Made by a program: the position numbers and the translations under genes. Under the pieces are notes generated by a model, which worked only from the letters and a program-made list of their open reading frames with translations, did not search any database and had not been told where the DNA came from. A DNA stretch of 17,506 bases from JAAYAY01 sp964429355 (GTDB lineage: Bacteria > Planctomycetota > Planctomycetia > Pirellulales > Thermoguttaceae): assembly GCA_964429355.1 (NCBI GenBank), contig CAYSCH010000194.1, forward strand, positions 1 to 17,506, in the 5' to 3' direction. Shown piece after piece: positions 7,744 through 15,837 of the stretch; within the stretch, counting starts at the first letter, position 1, and each line of letters starts with the position of its first letter.

Positions 7744-9810
7744 TTGTCTCTCCGCAAGCCAGAAACCTTTCGTTGTGCTCAGTGGTTCGTTGTTCTGTCG
7801 TTTGCCATCGTATGCCGGGTAGTCGCGCAGGATTCCCGACCCGCGGTGAACCTGCTGTCCAATCCTTCGTTCGAGGAAGAGGCGGGTGACGGCGTCTCAG
7901 GCTGGAAGTCGCGTGCGTGGAGCGGAAAGGAAAATGTCCGTTGGAGTGTCTCGTCGCCAGGCCGGACCGGAAAGCAATGTCTGGCCATCGGTTCGGAGAA
8001 AGGGGCCGACGCCGCCTGGACGGCCACGGCAAAGATCAAACCCGATACTTTCTACAGGCTCTCCGGATACATCAAAACGAACGACGTCCGGGAGGCCGTC
8101 GGCGCACTGCTGAATGTCCAGAACATGCAGGAGGTAAGAACGCCCGCGGTGTCGGGAACCAAGGATTGGACCCGGGTGACAAGTGTTTTCCGGTCCGGCG
8201 AGGTCACCGAACTCGAAATCAACTGCCTCTTCGGCGGTTGGGGATCATCGACCGGGCAGGCCTGGTACGATGACGTCACACTGGAGCAGCTCGACGCCCC
8301 GCCCGACGACGCGCAGGCGAACGTGACCATCGATACCGGCGCTCCCTCCACGACCTTTAGCCGTATGGTCTTTGGCGGCTTTATCGAACACTTTGATGGA
8401 CAGGTCTACGGCGGAGTGTTCGAGCCCGGCTCGCCCCTGTCAGACGGTCACGGCTTTCGCAAGGATGTTATCGACGCGATCAAGGAGCTCAGAGTTTCCA
8501 TCGTGCGGTGGCCGGGAGGATGCTTTGCCAGCGGTTATCACTGGAAGGATGGTGTCGGGCCCAGCCGAAACCGCATTCTGGATCCGGTCTGGGGTGTTGA
8601 CGACCCCAACACATTTGGCACCGACGAGTTCGTCGAGTGGTGCCGGCTGATCGGCAGCGAGCCCTATATCTGCACGAATGCCGGTAACGGCACGCCCGAA
8701 GAGATGCAGGAATGGGTTGAATACTGTAACGGTTCCGAAGGCCGGCATGCCGAGTTGCGTGCAACCGGGCGTCACGACAAGCCGCTCAACGTCCGTTACT
8801 GGAGCATCGGCAACGAGAACTGGGGCAGTCACGAAATCGGTGCCAGAATGCCCGAAGATTGGGGACCGCTCGTCGATAGGTCGGCGCATCGGATGCTCTC
8901 CGCCGACCCTGAACTCATCCTCTTGGCCGCGGCAACGCCCGATCGAGGCTGGACCCTGCCGCTGCTGAAAGCAGCCGGGGAACACCTCGATTATGTCTGC
9001 ATCCATCAATACTGGTTGGGCTTCTGGGCGAAGAACGAAATGCCCGACTACCTGACCTGCATCATGTCGTCGGATGGCCCGGAACAGACAATCAGCGATG
9101 TCATTAATGTCCTCGCAGAAGCCGGTTGCCGTGGCCGCGTCAAGATCGCCTTCGACGAGTGGAACCTGCGCGGCTGGCATCACCCTGGGTTTCCCCGCAA
9201 ACAGGTCGGCCGGAACGACGACCCGGCCGTGGCCGAACTGGTTGCCAAACGGGAGGTCAATGCCATTGCCTCGCAGTACTCGATGGCCGACGCACTGTTC
9301 TCCGCCTCTTTTCTCAACGCCTGTTTGCGGCACGCTGAAGATGTCGGTATGGCAAACATCGCTCCGCTGGTCAACACCCGCGGACCGATTTACGTCCATC
9401 CCAACGGGATTGTCAAACGCACCACGTTTCATACCCTCGCAATGTACGCAAACCGGCTCGAAGGCCGCGTCGGCAAACTCGACCTCGAGGCCGCGACACT
9501 CTGGCTCGGCAACCGGTCAGTCCCGGTTATGGATGCCGTCGCCACGGTCAACGAGTCGGGCGATCGGTGGTCGATTGCCCTGGTGAACCGCCATCCTTCG
9601 AAAAGTACGGTCTGTACCGTCAAGATGAATGACACGCTTCTGGATGGCCAATACGAGGCGACGATTCTGGCCGGTGATTCACCGGATGCATTCAACGACA
9701 TTGAACACCCGGACCGCGTCGTGCCCGAGAGAATGGAACTCCAGTTCAAGAAGGGCGTCACCGAACTGCCGCCCCACTCATTGACGATCGTCAACGTACC
9801 CTGGAACTGA
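7744..9810 (+). CDS. GH51 alpha-L-arabinofuranosidase with N-terminal CBM, secreted
   Basis: 688 residues from the TTG at 7744. The start region (SLRKPETFRCAQWFVVLSF then AIVCRVVAQ) is a signal peptide, so the enzyme is exported. Residues about 33-180 begin NLLSNPSFEEEAGDGVSGW and contain a jelly-roll fold of the CBM4/9 type. The GH51 catalytic barrel follows from about residue 197, with FGGFIEHFDGQVYGGVFEPG and VRWPGGCFASGYHW. The acid/base is E358 in YWSIGNENWG, and the nucleophile is E472 in IAFDEWN, both in the positions expected of the family. A C-terminal beta domain ends at PPHSLTIVNVPWN. The enzyme releases terminal alpha-L-arabinofuranose from arabinan, arabinoxylan or arabinogalactan by a retaining mechanism. 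The next gene begins 50 bases downstream on the same strand, so co-transcription is likely. Confidence 0.93.
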   Translation: MSLRKPETFRCAQWFVVLSFAIVCRVVAQDSRPAVNLLSNPSFEEEAGDGVSGWKSRAWSGKENVRWSVSSPGRTGKQCLAIGSEKGADAAWTATAKIKPDTFYRLSGYIKTNDVREAVGALLNVQNMQEVRTPAVSGTKDWTRVTSVFRSGEVTELEINCLFGGWGSSTGQAWYDDVTLEQLDAPPDDAQANVTIDTGAPSTTFSRMVFGGFIEHFDGQVYGGVFEPGSPLSDGHGFRKDVIDAIKELRVSIVRWPGGCFASGYHWKDGVGPSRNRILDPVWGVDDPNTFGTDEFVEWCRLIGSEPYICTNAGNGTPEEMQEWVEYCNGSEGRHAELRATGRHDKPLNVRYWSIGNENWGSHEIGARMPEDWGPLVDRSAHRMLSADPELILLAAATPDRGWTLPLLKAAGEHLDYVCIHQYWLGFWAKNEMPDYLTCIMSSDGPEQTISDVINVLAEAGCRGRVKIAFDEWNLRGWHHPGFPRKQVGRNDDPAVAELVAKREVNAIASQYSMADALFSASFLNACLRHAEDVGMANIAPLVNTRGPIYVHPNGIVKRTTFHTLAMYANRLEGRVGKLDLEAATLWLGNRSVPVMDAVATVNESGDRWSIALVNRHPSKSTVCTVKMNDTLLDGQYEATILAGDSPDAFNDIEHPDRVVPERMELQFKKGVTELPPHSLTIVNVPWN

Positions 9811-9814
9811 GCCT

Positions 9815-9827
9815 GGTCGATTCGACC
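9815..9827. repeat. Short inverted repeat GGTCGA-T-TCGACC
   Basis: Six-base perfect arms with a one-base centre lie in the 50-base spacer after the GH51 stop and before the next gene's SD. The loop is too small for a good hairpin and there is no T-run, so a terminator is unlikely. A protein-binding site is possible but unsupported. Confidence 0.25.
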
Positions 9828-9860
9828 GCGGCCTATCGTGAGCGCAAAGGAGCTGAATCC

Positions 9861-11225
9861 ATGTGGACTCGAGCGGCATTCATCGTGTCGACAATCCTTG
9901 TGTGTCAAACAACTCTTGCTCCGGCAGCGGAAATCGATGCCGTTGCCACACGCCACCTCGTCAGCAGAATCGACGTGAAGGACTTTGGCGCCGAAACACT
10001 CAGGATCGGCGACTTGAGCGGCGACGGCGGGCCCGATCTGCTCTTCGTGCAATCCGTGTACGGGACCCGCGAAATCACTTGTCTCACGGCCGCCACCCTT
10101 TTCGGCGAAGTCATCTGGCAGAATGGAGATCCCTCCGTGCAAAACGGCCGGATCTACAGCGACCTTCCCGTCCAGATCTATGATTGGGACTCCGACGGGC
10201 GCAACGAGGTACTCTACGTCCGTCAGGCCCGATATGCCGAGCCTCCCTATGCGGGCGGGGTACGAGAACACGCGAGCCGCTACGAGGGAAACGCAACGAT
10301 GGTGATCCTTGACGGGAGAACGGGCAAGGAAAAGAGTGCCCTGACCTTGCCCGCCCCCGCCGCCGACAGCTTTCTCTTCGCCGACCTGACGGGCCGCGGC
10401 CGGCGCGAGGATCTCGTGGTGAAGGATCGCTACTGGAACATGTGGGGGGTTGCGCATGGTGGTAACGTGCTCTGGCAGTGGACCGGCTCCACCGGGCATT
10501 TTCCGGCCATTGCCGACGTCGACGAAGACGGCAAGGATGAGGTGTTCGTCGGCTTTGCCTTGATCGACGACGACGGCCGGGTCGTCTTCGAAGCCGACCC
10601 CAAGGAGTCGCATCAAGACGCCTGCTACATCGTCCGGCCGGCCGACGGAAAGTCCCGCCTCTTGTTCGGAAATGGTGGCATCCATTGCCTGTCCACCGAC
10701 GGCAGCCAACTCTGGCATCACCCGCTCGGCGAGGCGCAGCACGTCGTGGCCGGCCGGTTCCGGACCGATTCCGACCTGCAGTTTGCCGTTGTTGACCGCA
10801 CTCCCGTTCCCAGTCACCGTCGAGATGCCAACGCTTGGGCGATTCTGTATCTCTACGACTTGAGCGGTAAGGAGATTTGGCGGCGGCAGCAGGAGCCCGG
10901 CGCCTGGTGCATCGCCACGGTTCGCATCAACTGGTTCGGACACAACGCGCCGCACGCGGTCTTTGTCTACGGCCAGGGTGCGGGGCGCCCGGCTGTCATC
11001 TACGACGGGGCGGGCGACGTTGTCGACACCTTTCCTATGGTCTACGCCCCCGAGTTGCCTCCCTCCGATCAACCGGCCGACTTCTACGGGCTTTCAGCCG
11101 ACGTCTGGGGCGACGACCGCGACGAGGTCCTTCTTTTCAACGCCCGCAGTGCCTGCATCTACGCAAATGCCCGCCCGTCGGCAATCCCGAGCCTCTACAA
11201 TGAAACGCTCTACCCGGGCATGTGA
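9861..11225 (+). CDS. Secreted beta-propeller protein related to PL11 rhamnogalacturonan lyases
   Basis: 454 residues; the ATG at 9861 has AAAGGAG about eight bases upstream. Residues 1-23 (MWTRAAFIVSTILVCQTTLAPA) are a signal peptide. Repeated blades carry Asp-rich loops of the FG-GAP/VCBS and PL11 type: IGDLSGDGGPDLLF, IYDWDSDGRNEVLY, FADLTGRGRREDLVVKDRYW and IADVDEDGKDEVFVG. The run DLVVKDRYWNMW, then LWQWTGSTGHFPAIADVDED, then ALIDDDGRVVF resembles the core of PL11 lyases, which use calcium and cut the rhamnogalacturonan I backbone. The protein is shorter than typical PL11 enzymes (about 600 residues) and lacks their N-terminal beta domain, so it may be a binding or diverged member. Clustering with GH51 and GH127 supports a pectin role. 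The frame ends LYNETLYPGM. Confidence 0.65.
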   Translation: MWTRAAFIVSTILVCQTTLAPAAEIDAVATRHLVSRIDVKDFGAETLRIGDLSGDGGPDLLFVQSVYGTREITCLTAATLFGEVIWQNGDPSVQNGRIYSDLPVQIYDWDSDGRNEVLYVRQARYAEPPYAGGVREHASRYEGNATMVILDGRTGKEKSALTLPAPAADSFLFADLTGRGRREDLVVKDRYWNMWGVAHGGNVLWQWTGSTGHFPAIADVDEDGKDEVFVGFALIDDDGRVVFEADPKESHQDACYIVRPADGKSRLLFGNGGIHCLSTDGSQLWHHPLGEAQHVVAGRFRTDSDLQFAVVDRTPVPSHRRDANAWAILYLYDLSGKEIWRRQQEPGAWCIATVRINWFGHNAPHAVFVYGQGAGRPAVIYDGAGDVVDTFPMVYAPELPPSDQPADFYGLSADVWGDDRDEVLLFNARSACIYANARPSAIPSLYNETLYPGM

Positions 11226-11337
11226 GAACCCCGAGAGTCCGCTCAATGTCGAACTCGACGATGAGGGTGAGGTGCACACTCACACGATCGACCCAGATTA
11301 CGCCACCGCGGGTCCCGATGAAGTACAGGAGTCCTGA
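11224..11337 (+). pseudogene. Possible orphan C-terminal coding remnant
   Basis: In the 266-base space after the propeller gene one frame reads ENPESPLNVELDDEGEVHTH, then TIDPDYATAGPDEVQES and TGA. The composition is acidic and third codon positions are mostly G or C, more protein-like than the other frames. It has no start codon or SD of its own. It would join the propeller frame if the single T at 11223 were absent (ATG then GAG). I do not recognise the family. It could be a frameshifted extension, a gene remnant or chance. Confidence 0.3.
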
Positions 11338-11491
11338 ACGTACAAACTCCGATCCTTACGAGTTTGATCGGCGTGGTTTCGTACAGATTAGTGTTTCCCC
11401 CAGGATATATTTTTTCGCCGTCTTGACACTTTCACCTCAAATCCGCGTTTCATCCGCGGCTAACAAAAAAACCAATCAGAAGGGCATATCC

Positions 11492-13651
11492 ATGAGCATC
11501 ACAGCACGAATTCTCGCTGTCTCTTGTGTTTCGGTAGCCATGGTCACTGCAACTCGTGCCGAGGATCAGCTCTACCTCTTCAACCGGGCTCCGCTTGTTG
11601 CCAAACCCTATGCCGAACTTCCCCTGGGTGCCATCGAGCCCCAAGGCTGGCTTCGCAACGAGCTGGAGAGAATGGCTGTCGGCATGACCGGCCATCTCGA
11701 CGAGTGGTACCCGGAGGTCTGCGGACCCCGCAACGCCTGGCTCGGCGGCGACGGCGATACTTGGGAGCGAGGCCCTTACTGGATCGACGGACTCTACCCC
11801 CTTGCTCGGATCCTTGACGATGAGTCGCTCCAGAAGAAGGCCCAGCCCTGGATTGAGTGGACTCTCGCCCACCAGCGCGACGATGGCTACATCGGCCCCC
11901 TCGAGCTGAAAAACGAGGATCGCACCCAGCCGCCCCCTGCTGGCGCCCAGATCCACAAGCCCGACGACTGGTGGCCTCGCATGGTCATGCTCAAGATCCT
12001 CCAGCAGCATTACAACGCCACCAGTGATGAGCGGGTTGTCGAGTGCCTCAGAAAATACTTCCGCTACCAACTGAAAACACTGCCCAACGAACCTCTTGAA
12101 GCCCCTCCGGGCGGCAGGGGCGGATCCTGGTGGGCGGCCCAACGGGGCGGCGACAACCTCATGGTTGTTCTCTGGTTCTACAACCTCACCGGCGAGCCGT
12201 GCCTCCTCGAACTGGCCGACGTGATCCACAAGCAGACTGTACCCGTCACCGACTGGTTTCTCACCGGCGACCGGACCCGCCGCCGGCTGGACCAGGGCGA
12301 CTCACTCCATTGCGTGAATCTCGCCCAGATGATCAAGACACCGATCATCCGATATCAGCAGGACCACGACTCCCGTCACCTCGATGCCACTGCCAAGGTC
12401 TTCGCCGACGTGCGGGCGTTCCACGGCCAGCCCCACGGGCTCTACGGCGCCGATGAAGGCCTCCACGGCGACTGCCCCGATCGCGGTAGCGAACTCTGCT
12501 CGGCCGTCGAGATGATGTTCTCGCTGGAGAAGATGCTCGAGATCACGGGTGACACCTCGTTCGCCGATCGCCTCGAGCGAGTGGCTTTCAACACGCTCCC
12601 CACCCAATGCCTCGACAATCATCGCGGCCGGCAGTACTTCCAGCAGACCAACCAGGTTCAGTGCACCATCGGCAACCACGATTTCTTCAACGACGAAGAA
12701 GACCGGCTCGTCTACGGTCTCCTGCACGGCTACCCCTGCTGCACCTGCAACCTCCACCAGGGCTGGCCAAAATTTACCCAGCACCTCTGGATGGCCAGTG
12801 CCGATCGCGGCCTGGCCGCACTGGCCTACGCCCCCACCCGCGTGACCGCCAAAGTGGCCAATGGCACCGAAGTCACTGTCACCGAAGACACCGGTTACCC
12901 CTTCTTCGAAACGGTCGCGTTCACGATCGAAACGCCCGGAACGAATCCCGAAACCGTGAATGGAGTCGCCCAAGGGCAAGAGACAACTGGGTCGGCGACG
13001 GCTCCGGGATCGGCTCCAAAAACCGTCGAGTTCCCGCTCCACTTGCGGATTCCCGGCTGGTGCACGGACGCGTCGCTCAAGATCAACGGCACACTGCAAG
13101 CCGGCAAGCTCGGCAGCGGTTCGATCCACGTCATCCGCCGCACCTGGCAGTCGGGTGATCGCGTCGAACTGACGCTCCCTATGCCCCTTTTCGCCTCCAC
13201 CTGGTACCACCGCAGCAAGGTGATCGAGCGGGGCCCGCTCATCTTCGCCCTCGATATCCAGGAAGACTGGACTGAGGTCCAAGGCACACTCCCCGAGGGC
13301 GCCGCCGCCGATGCCATGCACCGGGGCCATCTTGAATGCCGCCCCGCTTCTCCCTGGAACTACGCCCTCTCCGAGGCCGCCGCCACGAATCCCGGCAGCC
13401 ATTTCGACCTCAAGGCCTCCGAATCAGTACCGCTCAACCCGTGGACCCGCGAGTCGGTCCCCATCTCCCTGCAAGGCCTCGCAGTGCGTCTCCCCTATTG
13501 GACTCTAATCCGTAACTCGGCTGGGAATCCGCCGCTCAGCCCCGTCCAGATGTTGCCGGACATGCAACTGGAAACCATCCGCCTGATCCCCTATGGCGCT
13601 ACCACCCTCCGCATCACCGAACTCCCCTGGGTCAAGGGCGCTGGGTGGTAA
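11492..13651 (+). CDS. GH127-type (DUF1680) beta-L-arabinofuranosidase, secreted
   Basis: 719 residues from the ATG at 11492, preceded by AGAAGGG. The frame is open to 11222 but the upstream part has no protein character. Residues 1-24 (MSITARILAVSCVSVAMV, then TATRA) are a signal peptide. The (alpha/alpha)6 barrel starts with LGAIEPQGWLRNELERMA and WERGPYWIDGLYPLARIL, which are DUF1680 hallmarks. The family's zinc/cysteine catalytic site is recognisable as E334-L-C336 in RGSELCSAVEMM and C416-C417-T-C419-N in HGYPCCTCN. In characterised GH127 enzymes a Cys near position 417 is the nucleophile and Cys/Glu ligands hold zinc. The usual CCxxN motif here has an extra Cys. A Gly/Thr/Pro-rich insert near 485-510 sits in the C-terminal beta-sandwich, before LHLRIPGW. 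It likely removes beta-L-arabinofuranose, with GH51 acting on alpha linkages. Confidence 0.88.
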   Translation: MSITARILAVSCVSVAMVTATRAEDQLYLFNRAPLVAKPYAELPLGAIEPQGWLRNELERMAVGMTGHLDEWYPEVCGPRNAWLGGDGDTWERGPYWIDGLYPLARILDDESLQKKAQPWIEWTLAHQRDDGYIGPLELKNEDRTQPPPAGAQIHKPDDWWPRMVMLKILQQHYNATSDERVVECLRKYFRYQLKTLPNEPLEAPPGGRGGSWWAAQRGGDNLMVVLWFYNLTGEPCLLELADVIHKQTVPVTDWFLTGDRTRRRLDQGDSLHCVNLAQMIKTPIIRYQQDHDSRHLDATAKVFADVRAFHGQPHGLYGADEGLHGDCPDRGSELCSAVEMMFSLEKMLEITGDTSFADRLERVAFNTLPTQCLDNHRGRQYFQQTNQVQCTIGNHDFFNDEEDRLVYGLLHGYPCCTCNLHQGWPKFTQHLWMASADRGLAALAYAPTRVTAKVANGTEVTVTEDTGYPFFETVAFTIETPGTNPETVNGVAQGQETTGSATAPGSAPKTVEFPLHLRIPGWCTDASLKINGTLQAGKLGSGSIHVIRRTWQSGDRVELTLPMPLFASTWYHRSKVIERGPLIFALDIQEDWTEVQGTLPEGAAADAMHRGHLECRPASPWNYALSEAAATNPGSHFDLKASESVPLNPWTRESVPISLQGLAVRLPYWTLIRNSAGNPPLSPVQMLPDMQLETIRLIPYGATTLRITELPWVKGAGW

Positions 13652-13741
13652 GGGCTTGGGCAGGGAGAAGCCGCACGGAAGATGATTCTCACATCGACGC
13701 GGCAAGACTCTCCGTCAAAAAGTACCTCCTAACGCTTGAGG

Positions 13742-13846
13742 AATAGCCACAAAGAACACAAAGAGGCGCGAATAGACCGGACCTTCTTTCTTTCTTTCTC
13801 TCTCTCTCTCTTCTCTTTGTGTGTTTTTGTGTTTTTTGTGGCTATT
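13742..13846. repeat. Inverted repeat with AATAGCCACAAA ends, possible REP/MITE-like element
   Basis: The left arm at 13742-13765 starts AATAGCCACAAAGAACACAA. The right arm at 13813-13846, read on the other strand, starts AATAGCCACAAAAAACACAA and has about ten additional bases of the same A/C-rich repeat. The outer 12 bases pair perfectly and the inner parts partly. The loop contains a pyrimidine tract. The motif resembles CACAAAGAACACAAAG sequences that I recall as dispersed intergenic repeats in many environmental bacterial genomes. It could act as a bidirectional terminator for the GH127 gene, since the right arm is T-rich, or be a small mobile repeat. Confidence 0.6.
13782..13818 (+). repeat. 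Pure pyrimidine microsatellite (TTTC)n/(TC)n
   Basis: Thirty-seven consecutive pyrimidines: about three TTTC units, then a run of about seven TC units, then TTCTCTTT. It sits inside the loop of the inverted repeat. Such tracts can vary in length by slippage. Confidence 0.85.
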
Positions 13847-13991
13847 GACTATTGCCGGCGGCGACCCGCACCCTACGGCTGCGTGGCCTTCGTTTTGCGC
13901 TAATCGTTGCCGTCCTTGTTCACTAGGCCGGTCGAGTTCGCTAGAATACTTCTGAACTGACCAGTACCCCGCCCTCGTGGAGGTTTCTCAC

Positions 13992-14999
13992 ATGTCTGAC
14001 CAGAAGAGTTCGAGTCTTTCCCGTCGTACCTTCGTCCGCCAAACCGGCCTCCTGGCCGGCGGAATGCTCTTGGGAGCCAGTGGACGCCCTGCCGTCGCCG
14101 AAGAGGCTCCCGCCCCGGTCTCTGGCCCCTTGCCCCTCCGGGTCCTTGGACGCACCGGCGCCAAGGTCACCGCCATGACCCTGGGGACTGCGCCTTGCGG
14201 CATGTGTCCTGACATTTCCCCCTCCGAAATCTCCAGAATCGTCAACTACGCAGTCGACCAGGGAATCACCTCGATCGATACCGCTCCCTCCTACGTCCAA
14301 TCCGAAGAAGGGATCGGTTTGGCCCTGGGCCAGCGGCGCAAGGACGTGTTCTTGGCATCCAAGGTCCTTGCTGACACGATCGAGGAAGCTGAGAATTCGC
14401 TGTCCAACTCGCTCCGCCTTCTCAAGACCGACTCGATCGATCTGATCTACTACCACAGTGTCGGTAGTCACGATGTCCCAAAGGCGATGGAGCCCGACGG
14501 CGTCTTCTCCTGGCTCGTCAAACAGAAACAGGCCGGCAAGTTCCGCTTCCTGGGGATCTCCGGGCACCACAAGCCGGGCGCGTTCGCCCAATTGATCGAG
14601 ACGGGTGAGGTCGATGTGTTGCTCACGATCATCAATTTCGTCGATCACCTTACTTACGGATTTGAAGAAAAGGTCTTGCCGCTCGCCCGCGAAAAGAATG
14701 TCGGCATCGTGGCCATGAAGGTCTTCGGCGGTGCCAGGAAGAGCGCCGGCTCCTATGCGAATCCCAAGGCCCCTCCAGAACTGGATCTGGAACACCTCGA
14801 CTTGGCCGTCCGCTACGCCATGAGCGTCCCCGGTGTCAATACGCTCAACCTGGGTGTTCATAACATGGAGCAAGTGCGAAAGAACATCGAAATGGTCCGC
14901 AACTGCCGCCCCCTCACAGCCGACGACCAGGCCAAGATCGCTGCCCTCGGCAAACAGCTCGCGTCCGAATGGGGAGAACACCTCGGACCGGTTGTGTAA
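13992..14999 (+). CDS. Aldo/keto reductase with Tat signal
   Basis: 335 residues. The ATG at 13992 has GGAGG at 13979-13983; the GTG at 13977 overlaps that SD and is rejected. The N-terminus has a twin-arginine motif S10-R-R-T-F followed by a hydrophobic stretch (TGLLAGGMLLGAS) and an AVAEEAPAP cleavage region, so folded export is expected. The aldo/keto reductase catalytic tetrad is D96 and Y101 (DTAPSY), K124 (ASKV) and H155 (YYHSV). The family reduces carbonyls with NADPH. How an exported member gets cofactor is unclear; Tat-exported members of this type are common in planctomycetes and function is unproven. It lies downstream of the CAZyme genes but is separated by 340 bases, so it is probably its own transcription unit. 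A weak stem GTTGTG/CACAAC at 14991-15008 overlaps the stop and lacks a T-run. Confidence 0.9.
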   Translation: MSDQKSSSLSRRTFVRQTGLLAGGMLLGASGRPAVAEEAPAPVSGPLPLRVLGRTGAKVTAMTLGTAPCGMCPDISPSEISRIVNYAVDQGITSIDTAPSYVQSEEGIGLALGQRRKDVFLASKVLADTIEEAENSLSNSLRLLKTDSIDLIYYHSVGSHDVPKAMEPDGVFSWLVKQKQAGKFRFLGISGHHKPGAFAQLIETGEVDVLLTIINFVDHLTYGFEEKVLPLAREKNVGIVAMKVFGGARKSAGSYANPKAPPELDLEHLDLAVRYAMSVPGVNTLNLGVHNMEQVRKNIEMVRNCRPLTADDQAKIAALGKQLASEWGEHLGPVV

Positions 15000-15140
15000 T
15001 TCCACAACAGCGTTTAACGCGCAGCCGCAGGAGCCGGCAATAGCCTGATCACCCTCAGGCAAAGTGACGCTACGAGGACGCTATCCAGGTAGAGGAGGTC
15101 CGTTGCCGCCGCACGGGAACTCCGACGCCGAGTATCCTCC

Positions 15141-15830
15141 ATGCCCAAATCGAAAGCATATCCAAAGAACGAACTCAAAGTATTCATCGCCAGCCGCGAG
15201 GTGACATGCGACGAATGCGGCGAAGAACTCGGCCATCATGCCTGGATCATGCTCTACGGTGAAAAAAAGGCCGCGTGTTTGACGTACGCCGACCTCGACC
15301 ACCTCGCCTACTTGCCGTCGGGCGACGCTGCCGTGACTCTCCGTGCACGTAAGCACTCCAAGCTCTCCGCAGTCGTCCTCAAATGGAGTCACACCCGCAA
15401 ACGCTACGAACGGCAGGGAGTACTCGTCGAAGAAGCGGCCCTTGCCCTGGCGGAGGAGGAATGCGAGGCCGACGCCTCGCAGCGAGAGCTGCGGCGTGCC
15501 CGCGCAGCCCTCCGCCGGGCCGAACTTGATCAGCAATACATTGAACAGTTCGCGGCCTGTGTTCGTGAAATCTATGCATATTGTCCCGTGGGACGTGAGA
15601 AACGAATCGCCGAACACGCATGCCAGAAATACAGCGGTCGAGTCGGCCGCTGTGCCGCGGCAAAGGAACTGGACGAAGAGACCGTTCGACTCGCCGTCGC
15701 CGCCCACGCTCGCCATGCCGAAACCGGCTACGACGACCTGCTCCTCCGCGGGGTCGACCGCTTCGACGCCCGCGGTAGGATCGCCGACAAGGTCGCAGGG
15801 GTGCTGAGGCGCTGGGAGTTCGGCCACTGA
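15141..15830 (+). CDS. DUF2293 domain protein
   Basis: 229 residues with no signal peptide, so probably cytoplasmic. The N-terminus has C23-DE-C26 and a further C46 in KKAACLTYAD, which may form a small metal site. The middle has LPSGDAAVTLRARKHSK and WSHTRKRYERQGVLVEEA, followed by a helical, Arg/Glu-rich segment (RELRRARAALRRAELDQQYI) and a tail with CPVGREKRIAEHACQKYSGRV and AVAAHARHAETGYDDLL. This layout matches DUF2293, a family of unknown function. The ATG at 15141 is the only sensible start, although its SD is poor; an AGGAGG near 15094 has no in-frame start. It converges on the next gene with only seven bases between the stops. Confidence 0.8.
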   Translation: MPKSKAYPKNELKVFIASREVTCDECGEELGHHAWIMLYGEKKAACLTYADLDHLAYLPSGDAAVTLRARKHSKLSAVVLKWSHTRKRYERQGVLVEEAALALAEEECEADASQRELRRARAALRRAELDQQYIEQFAACVREIYAYCPVGREKRIAEHACQKYSGRVGRCAAAKELDEETVRLAVAAHARHAETGYDDLLLRGVDRFDARGRIADKVAGVLRRWEFGH

Positions 15831-15837
15831 AGACAAC

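Larger units (their letters stand above)
13652..13991. other. Intergenic region with long inverted repeat and microsatellite
   Basis: This 340-base gap between the GH127 gene and the aldo/keto reductase contains no gene that I can support. Its middle part holds the inverted repeat described separately. The last part must contain the reductase promoter, but I see no clear -35/-10 pair; a GGAGG lies at 13979-13983. Confidence 0.6.

Noticed and set aside
9429..11072. 547-codon minus-strand frame
   Set aside because: Antisense to the end of GH51 and the propeller, both of which have clear family motifs.
11423..11428. TTGACA as a -35 box for GH127
   Set aside because: No acceptable -10 element at 16-18 bases downstream (CGTTTC), so I do not call a promoter.
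11222..11491. 90-codon N-terminal extension of GH127
   Set aside because: Starts inside the previous stop region and is Arg/Thr/Ser-rich; the signal peptide and AGAAGGG SD place the start at 11492.
13742..13846. CRISPR-like repeats
   Set aside because: There is one inverted pair with a simple-sequence loop, not regularly spaced direct repeats with unique spacers.
14991..15008. GTTGTG/CACAAC stem as a terminator of the reductase gene
   Set aside because: Weak six-base stem overlapping the stop codon with no T-run following.
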